From assembly GCA_945957405.1 (NCBI GenBank), contig CAMFLL010000021.1:1-39912 (forward strand): DNA of 39,912 nucleotides, read 5' to 3'. This document shows, piece by piece, positions 35,940 through 39,912 of this stretch. The translations under genes and the position numbers were made by a program. The stretch comes from an uncultured Mycolicibacterium sp. (lineage in GTDB: Bacteria > Actinomycetota > Actinomycetes > Mycobacteriales > Mycobacteriaceae). Each line of letters starts with the position of its first letter. Position 1 is the stretch's first letter. The notes under the pieces are model-generated. The model worked only from the letters and a program-made list of their open reading frames with translations. It searched no databases and had not been told where the DNA came from.

Positions 35940-37697
35940 ATGTACACGCTGGCCCTGATCGGTTTCCTCGGTGGACTGATAACCGGCATCTCCCCCTGCA
36001 TCCTTCCCGTGATCCCGGTGATCTTCTTCTCGGGCGCACAGCGTGGCGACACGGTCCAACCCGCCGCAGCAGACGAACGGGACGGCGGCGTCGCGACCAC
36101 GGTGCGCACGAAGCGGGCACTGACCGAGACATTGCGCCCATACCGGGTGATCGCCGGCCTGGTGCTGAGTTTCAGCGTGGTCACCCTCGCCGGATCCGCG
36201 GTGTTGACACTGCTGCATCTTCCACAGGATGCGATCCGGTGGATCGGCATCGCGGCGTTGAGCGTGATCGGGATCGGCCTGATCTTCCCCCGGATCGAGG
36301 GATTGCTGGAGCGACCGTTTTCGCGGATCCCCCAGTGGAATGTCGGTGAGGGACGCAGCGGGTTCGGCCTGGGTCTCGCACTGGGTCTGCTGTTCGTCCC
36401 GTGCGCCGGACCGGTGCTCGCGGCAATCGTGCTGGCCGGGGCCACCGGCTCGGTCGGTATCCCCACCATCGTCTTGACCGTGTCGTTCGCGATCGGCACC
36501 GCCATCCCGCTGTTGGTCTTCGCGCTCGCCGGCCAACGGGTTTCCGAGCGGGTCGGAGCCTTCCGCCGCCGGCAGCGTCACATTCGGATCGCGGGTGGCG
36601 TCGTGATGCTCGCCTTCGCTGTGGCGATCGCCTTGAACGTGCCCGCCACGCTTCAGCGGATCATCCCTGATTACACCGGTGCGCTCCAGGACAAGGTGAG
36701 CGGCTCCGATGAGATCGCCACGCAACTCGACCTCGGCGGGATCGTCAACGATCAGAACAGGGCGCTGTCGAATTGCACCAACGGCGCAGCCAAGCTCGAA
36801 AGTTGCGGCACAGCACCGGATATAACGGGCATAGCGGGATGGTTCAATACACCGGGTAACACCCCGCTCGACCTCAAGAGCCTACGCGGCAAAGTAGTGC
36901 TGATCGATTTCTGGGCGTACTCCTGCATCAACTGCCAACGCGCAATCCCCCACGTCACCGACTGGTACGCAAAGTACAAAGACGCGGGCCTCGAAGTGGT
37001 CGGTGTACACAGTCCGGAGTACGCGTTCGAAAAGGTCCCGGCCAATGTCGTCAGCGGTGCCGCTGATCTGGGTATCACCTACCCGGTCGCCCTCGACAAC
37101 CGCCTCTCGACATGGACCAATTACCGAAACCGCTACTGGCCCGCCGAATACCTGATCGACGCGAGCGGAACGGTCCGCCACATCAAATTCGGCGAAGGCG
37201 ACTACAACGTCACCGAGAACCTGATCCGGCAGCTCCTCACCGAAGCCGATCCGGGCATCACACTCCCGCCGCCCAGCGACGCCCCCGACACCACTCCGCG
37301 GACCAACCTGACACCCGAGACATACTTCTCGGTGGGCAAGTCCACCAACTACGGCGGCAGCGGCGCCTACCAGGCCGGCGAGGCCAGCTTCGACTACCCG
37401 GCCACTCTCGCCGACGATACATTCGCGCTGCGTGGAGCGTGGCTGCTGGATTATCAGGGCGCCACGGCGGGCGCCGACACATCCACCATCGAACTCAACT
37501 ACCACGCCAAGAATGTGTACCTGGTGGTCGGCGGCGAGGGCACCGCGACGGTCATTCGGGGTGATCAGGCGCACGCCATTCCGATCAGCGGACCGCCGAC
37601 GTCGCACCAGATCGTCGCCGGCGACCTGGCCGCCCGCGGCAACCTCGAAGTGCGACTCAGCCAGGGCCTGCAGGCATATTCGTTCACCTATGGCTGA
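35940..37697 (+). CDS. dipZ: DipZ: CcdA membrane domain fused to thioredoxin-like and C-terminal beta domain
   Basis: A 585-residue protein. Residues 1-~240 are a CcdA/DsbD-type membrane domain with the two redox cysteines in ISPCILPV (C20) and FVPCAGPVL (C155). After a loop with C279 and C289, residues ~300-435 form an extracytoplasmic TlpA-like thioredoxin domain with [14 protein letters not shown] (C329-x-x-C332). Residues ~440-585 are a beta-sandwich typical of DipZ ([14 protein letters not shown]...). CcdA carries electrons from cytosolic thioredoxin across the membrane to the outer thioredoxin domain, which reduces secreted substrates. Gene order dipZ-mpt83 matches M. tuberculosis. No strong ribosome site is present, which fits a leaderless transcript. 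MsrB and MsrA nearby are plausible electron acceptors. Confidence 0.95.
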   Translation: MYTLALIGFLGGLITGISPCILPVIPVIFFSGAQRGDTVQPAAADERDGGVATTVRTKRALTETLRPYRVIAGLVLSFSVVTLAGSAVLTLLHLPQDAIRWIGIAALSVIGIGLIFPRIEGLLERPFSRIPQWNVGEGRSGFGLGLALGLLFVPCAGPVLAAIVLAGATGSVGIPTIVLTVSFAIGTAIPLLVFALAGQRVSERVGAFRRRQRHIRIAGGVVMLAFAVAIALNVPATLQRIIPDYTGALQDKVSGSDEIATQLDLGGIVNDQNRALSNCTNGAAKLESCGTAPDITGIAGWFNTPGNTPLDLKSLRGKVVLIDFWAYSCINCQRAIPHVTDWYAKYKDAGLEVVGVHSPEYAFEKVPANVVSGAADLGITYPVALDNRLSTWTNYRNRYWPAEYLIDASGTVRHIKFGEGDYNVTENLIRQLLTEADPGITLPPPSDAPDTTPRTNLTPETYFSVGKSTNYGGSGAYQAGEASFDYPATLADDTFALRGAWLLDYQGATAGADTSTIELNYHAKNVYLVVGGEGTATVIRGDQAHAIPISGPPTSHQIVAGDLAARGNLEVRLSQGLQAYSFTYG

Positions 37698-37726
37698 GAT
37701 CATCGAGCATGGATGCCCAAGCGGCC

Positions 37727-37753
37727 CCATCCACGCTGAGCTCGGTTCCGAAT
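37727..37753 (+). promoter_or_regulatory. SigK-like promoter for the MPT83-like gene
   Basis: CCATCC (37727-37732), a 15-nt spacer and CCGAAT (37748-37753) lie about 60 nt before the mpt83 ATG and 30 nt after the dipZ stop. This is the best of three such box pairs in the window. MPT70/MPT83 genes are the classic SigK targets, which supports the call. sigK itself is not in the window. Confidence 0.6.
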
Positions 37754-37812
37754 GGCAAGTACCACAACGATTGCGACGGCAGCGGCCGGTCACAGCAAAG
37801 GAGTCCTGTTCC

Positions 37813-38517
37813 ATGATGGTTGCCAGCAAGACAGGTACCGCGATCACCGCAGCTGGATTGGCGCTCATCGTCTTGTCAGGGTGCTCGAGCGGCGACGACA
37901 ACGCATCGTCGGGCTCGTCAGCCGCTCCGGCGATGACCGGCCCCGCCATGACCGGCCCCGCCATGACGGGGCCCGCGATGACCGGGCCGGCCATGACTGG
38001 CCCGTCAGCCGCAGACGCGACCGCTGACCTGGTGGGCCCGGGGTGCGCGGCCTATGAACAGCAGAATCCGACCGGCCCTGGCTCCGTGACCGGGATGGCA
38101 CAGGACCCGGTTGCCACTGCGGCGTCCCACAACCCCGCCCTCACCACCTTGAACTCGGCAATCTCGGGCCAGCTGAATCCCGGTGTGAATCTGGTCGACA
38201 CCCTCAACGGAGGCGACTTCACGGTCATTGCACCGACCGATGATGCGTTCGCCAAGCTCGATGCGGCCACGCTGGAAAAGCTGAAGACCGATGCGCCACT
38301 TTTGAAGAGCATCCTCACCTTCCATGTGATTGCCGGCCAACGGAGCCCACTTCAGGTCGCCGGAACCCATAAGACGCTCGAGGGTGCCGACGTCACCGTC
38401 GCCGGTGCCGGCGACGCCCTGACATTCGACGGATCCGGCCTGGTGTGCGGCGGGGTGCACACCGCCAACGCCACGGTTTACCTGGTCGATACCGTGATGA
38501 TGCCGCCGGCCGAGTAG
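37813..38517 (+). CDS. mpt83: Fasciclin-domain lipoprotein, MPT83/MPT70-like
   Basis: A 234-residue lipoprotein; AAAGGAG at 37797-37803 fixes the ATG (a second ATG follows directly). The signal ends in lipobox VLSGC (C24). Residues ~40-66 contain five copies of M-T-G-P-A/S, then [24 protein letters not shown] starts the fasciclin (FAS1) domain that runs to the end. It follows MPT83/MPT70 closely: [40 protein letters not shown], and [24 protein letters not shown]. The two cysteines (in GPGCAAY and LVCGGV) form the known disulfide in MPT70. It is a surface protein, probably an adhesin or stress protein. DipZ may reduce or reshuffle its disulfide. The 3' 513 nt are overlapped by the antisense msrB frame. 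Confidence 0.95.
   Translation: MMVASKTGTAITAAGLALIVLSGCSSGDDNASSGSSAAPAMTGPAMTGPAMTGPAMTGPAMTGPSAADATADLVGPGCAAYEQQNPTGPGSVTGMAQDPVATAASHNPALTTLNSAISGQLNPGVNLVDTLNGGDFTVIAPTDDAFAKLDAATLEKLKTDAPLLKSILTFHVIAGQRSPLQVAGTHKTLEGADVTVAGAGDALTFDGSGLVCGGVHTANATVYLVDTVMMPPAE
37933..38007 (+). repeat. Five tandem 15-bp units inside mpt83 (MTGPA repeats)
   Basis: Five in-frame 15-bp copies start at 37933, 37948, 37963, 37978 and 37993, each coding M-T-G-P plus Ala (Ser in the last). Third-base changes make the copies non-identical. They form the linker between the lipid anchor and the fasciclin domain, so copy number would set the distance from the membrane. Confidence 0.85.
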
Positions 38518-39069
38518 GACACCTCCGCCGGGCGCCTGGGCGACCCGGAAGCTGAGAGCGACGCCGTTCATGCAGTAGCGCAGCCCCGTCGGTTTGGGAC
38601 CGTCGTCGAAGACGTGGCCGAGATGGCTGCCGCACCGGCTGCACAACACCTCGGTGCGCGCCATGCCCAGTGTGTCGTCCTCGCGTTCGATGACAGCGTT
38701 GTCGAGCGCCTGGAAGAAACTCGGCCAACCGGTGCCGCTGTCGAACTTGGTCGTCGACGAGAAGAGGTCGAGTGAGCAACCAGCACAACTGAATACACCA
38801 GAGCGGTGCTCGTCGTCGAGCGGGCTGCTGAACGGCTCCTCGGTGCCCGCGGCGCGGAGAATGTTGTACTGCTCCGGGGTGAGCTGTCTGCGCCACTCCG
38901 CGTCGGTATGGGCGATTTGGAAGTGCTCGGTGGACGCATTGGGCGGGGTGGCGCCCGCGAGGCTGTGCAGCACACTGCATCCCGTTGTGAGTCCGAGTAA
39001 GGACACGCCGAGCAGCACATCTCGTCGGGTCAGAGCCCGCCGTGGCGCCGGCGGAGTCCGGACGGTCAT
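38005..39069 (-). CDS. msrB: Tat-lipoprotein peptide-methionine (R)-S-oxide reductase MsrB with antisense C-terminal extension
   Basis: The 354-codon frame has an MsrB domain in residues ~48-176 and an extra ~178 residues. The N terminus [19 protein letters not shown] shows a twin-arginine motif and a lipobox (C31). Zinc cysteines C95/C98 and C143/C146, [18 protein letters not shown] and catalytic [11 protein letters not shown] (C166) are present. The usual resolving cysteine position, in S-G-C-G-W-P, is Thr here. It reduces methionine-R-sulfoxide outside the cytoplasm. Family members end shortly after ALSF, but this frame has no stop there and continues until TGA at 38005-38007. From residue 185 on it is antisense to mpt83. 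That tail ([16 protein letters not shown] onward) is probably shadow sequence from a lost stop; the real end is uncertain. Confidence 0.85.
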   Translation of the reverse strand: MTVRTPPAPRRALTRRDVLLGVSLLGLTTGCSVLHSLAGATPPNASTEHFQIAHTDAEWRRQLTPEQYNILRAAGTEEPFSSPLDDEHRSGVFSCAGCSLDLFSSTTKFDSGTGWPSFFQALDNAVIEREDDTLGMARTEVLCSRCGSHLGHVFDDGPKPTGLRYCMNGVALSFRVAQAPGGGVLLGRRHHHGIDQVNRGVGGVHPAAHQAGSVECQGVAGTGDGDVGTLERLMGSGDLKWAPLAGNHMEGEDALQKWRIGLQLFQRGRIELGERIIGRCNDREVASVEGVDQIHTGIQLARDCRVQGGEGGVVGRRSGNRVLCHPGHGARAGRILLFIGRAPRAHQVSGRVCG

Positions 39070-39118
39070 GAATCGACTCTACGTCCACCAGATCGACGCA
39101 GCCGGCTATCGGTATTAC

Positions 39119-39144
39119 CCATCCATGACGACTACGCGCCGAAC
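39119..39144 (+). promoter_or_regulatory. Possible SigK-like promoter for msrA
   Basis: CCATCC (39119-39124), 14 nt, then CCGAAC (39139-39144), 36 nt before the msrA ATG. It resembles the dipZ and mpt83 box pairs but has a spacer one shorter and C in place of the final T. The weaker fit lowers confidence. Confidence 0.35.
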
Positions 39145-39179
39145 ACAGTCATGGCCGCGATGAGAGGACAATCAGCGCT

Positions 39180-39911
39180 ATGCCACGTCGTAGGTGGGTA
39201 AGCATCGCGGTCGGTCTCGCCCTGGTTGTCGCCGCCGGAGCGGTGTTCCTTCAAGAGCAACCAGGCGTGCAGGCGCGCAGTGTGACAGCGGGATCGGTTG
39301 CGGTCCCGGCACCCGATGTGGACGAGCCCGTACCGAACGGCGACACGAGCGAAACAGCGATCCTGGCCGGCGGCTGCTTCTGGGGCGTCCAGGGTGTCTT
39401 CGAGCACGTCAAAGGGGTGACCGAGGCGCTGTCCGGGTATACCGGTGGCGGCCGCCAGACCGCGAACTACGAGGATGTCAGCTCCGGCGATACCGGGCAC
39501 GCGGAATCGGTACGCATCACCTACAACCCGACTCAGGTCACGTACGGCCAACTGTTGCGGATCTACTTCTCGGTGGTCACCGATCCCACCCAGCTCAACC
39601 GTCAGGGTCCCGACGAAGGCACTCAATACCGATCCGCGATCTTCGCGCAGGATGACACCCAGAAGCGGGTTGCGCAGTCCTACATCGACCAGTTGGGCCG
39701 GGCAGCTGTCTTTTCCGGCCCGATCGTCACCACCGTGTCACCGAAGGCAGCGTTCTTTCCCGCGGAGCGACACCACCAGGACTTCCTGAACTCGAATCCG
39801 ACCTATCCGTACATCGCCATCAACGACATGCCCAAGGTCGACGGGCTCAAGCAGCTCTTCCCGGAGCTTTACCGCGACCAGCCGGTGCTGGTGCTCGCTG
39901 ACAGTCGATGA
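39180..39911 (+). CDS. msrA: Membrane-anchored or secreted peptide-methionine (S)-S-oxide reductase MsrA
   Basis: A 243-residue MsrA complete within the window. The N terminus MPRRRWVSIAVGLALVVAAGAVF is a signal peptide or signal anchor, followed by a ~35-residue linker. The MsrA domain starts at ETAILAGGCFWGVQGVFEHVKGV with catalytic C66. SGYTGGGRQTANYEDVSSGDTGHAESVRI, FSVVTDPTQLNRQGPDEGTQYRSAIF, and HHQDFLNSNPTYPYI are all family signatures. C66 is the only cysteine in the protein, so it lacks the C-terminal resolving cysteines of many MsrA enzymes and needs an outside reductant. It repairs methionine-S-sulfoxide on exported proteins, complementing the divergent msrB. GAGAGGA lies about 11 nt before the ATG. 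Confidence 0.95.
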   Translation: MPRRRWVSIAVGLALVVAAGAVFLQEQPGVQARSVTAGSVAVPAPDVDEPVPNGDTSETAILAGGCFWGVQGVFEHVKGVTEALSGYTGGGRQTANYEDVSSGDTGHAESVRITYNPTQVTYGQLLRIYFSVVTDPTQLNRQGPDEGTQYRSAIFAQDDTQKRVAQSYIDQLGRAAVFSGPIVTTVSPKAAFFPAERHHQDFLNSNPTYPYIAINDMPKVDGLKQLFPELYRDQPVLVLADSR

Positions 39912-39912
39912 C

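Overview
The window is one stretch of a high-GC actinobacterial chromosome, almost certainly a Mycolicibacterium/Mycobacterium species. Several proteins point there: a PknF-like Ser/Thr kinase, a monomeric isocitrate dehydrogenase (Icd2 type), an Rv0315-like GH16 protein, an MPT83/MPT70-like fasciclin lipoprotein beside a DipZ protein, a TIGR03085-type enzyme, a DUF5994 protein and many GTG starts. I see no rRNA, tRNA, CRISPR array, insertion sequence or phage gene. The region reads as core chromosome with a few accessory patches.

Layout. 1-3.8 kb: tail of an SMR efflux protein, a fold-type III PLP decarboxylase (LysA family) and malQ, closed by a strong hairpin. 3.85-7.7 kb: PknF-like kinase, a small secreted PASTA-like protein, a DUF2993/LmeA-like protein and a convergent aldo/keto reductase. 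8.0-13.6 kb: a large cyclase-AAA ATPase-TPR protein diverging from an FHA/helix-turn-helix regulator and a CoA-ester-type kinase; the shared upstream region carries repeated TGTAGCA/TGCAACA boxes. 13.6-15.5 kb: four small, mostly uncharacterised genes. 15.6-22.9 kb: tex, a TIGR03085 protein, a cupin, an acyltransferase-3 membrane protein and icd2. 23.0-25.2 kb: a molybdenum cluster (Mop, a Moco-fold secreted protein without any cysteine, ModA, a TOBE-HTH regulator) with no modB or modC. 25.3-31.6 kb: 2,2-dialkylglycine decarboxylase, GH16 glucanase-like protein, BBE-type flavoprotein overlapping an APC permease, and an SPFH-like lipoprotein. 31.7-35.7 kb: a small coiled-coil protein and two secreted repeat (beta-solenoid-like) proteins on either side of a membrane-anchored antigen 85-type esterase.

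35.9-39.9 kb is the most interesting part. It holds DipZ (CcdA + thioredoxin-like), an MPT83-like lipoprotein, a Tat-type lipoprotein MsrB and a membrane-anchored MsrA. All four act outside the cytoplasm. dipZ, mpt83 and msrA each have an upstream CCATCC/T - 14 or 15 nt - CGAAT/C-like box pair that resembles SigK promoters. Both Msr enzymes appear to lack a resolving cysteine, so an outside reductant such as DipZ is plausible. The msrB frame has no stop at the usual end of the domain and runs 513 nt antisense through mpt83.

Limits: all family calls come from reading motifs and from memory of homologues, not from searches. Start codons were chosen by Shine-Dalgarno spacing and family length, and several remain uncertain.
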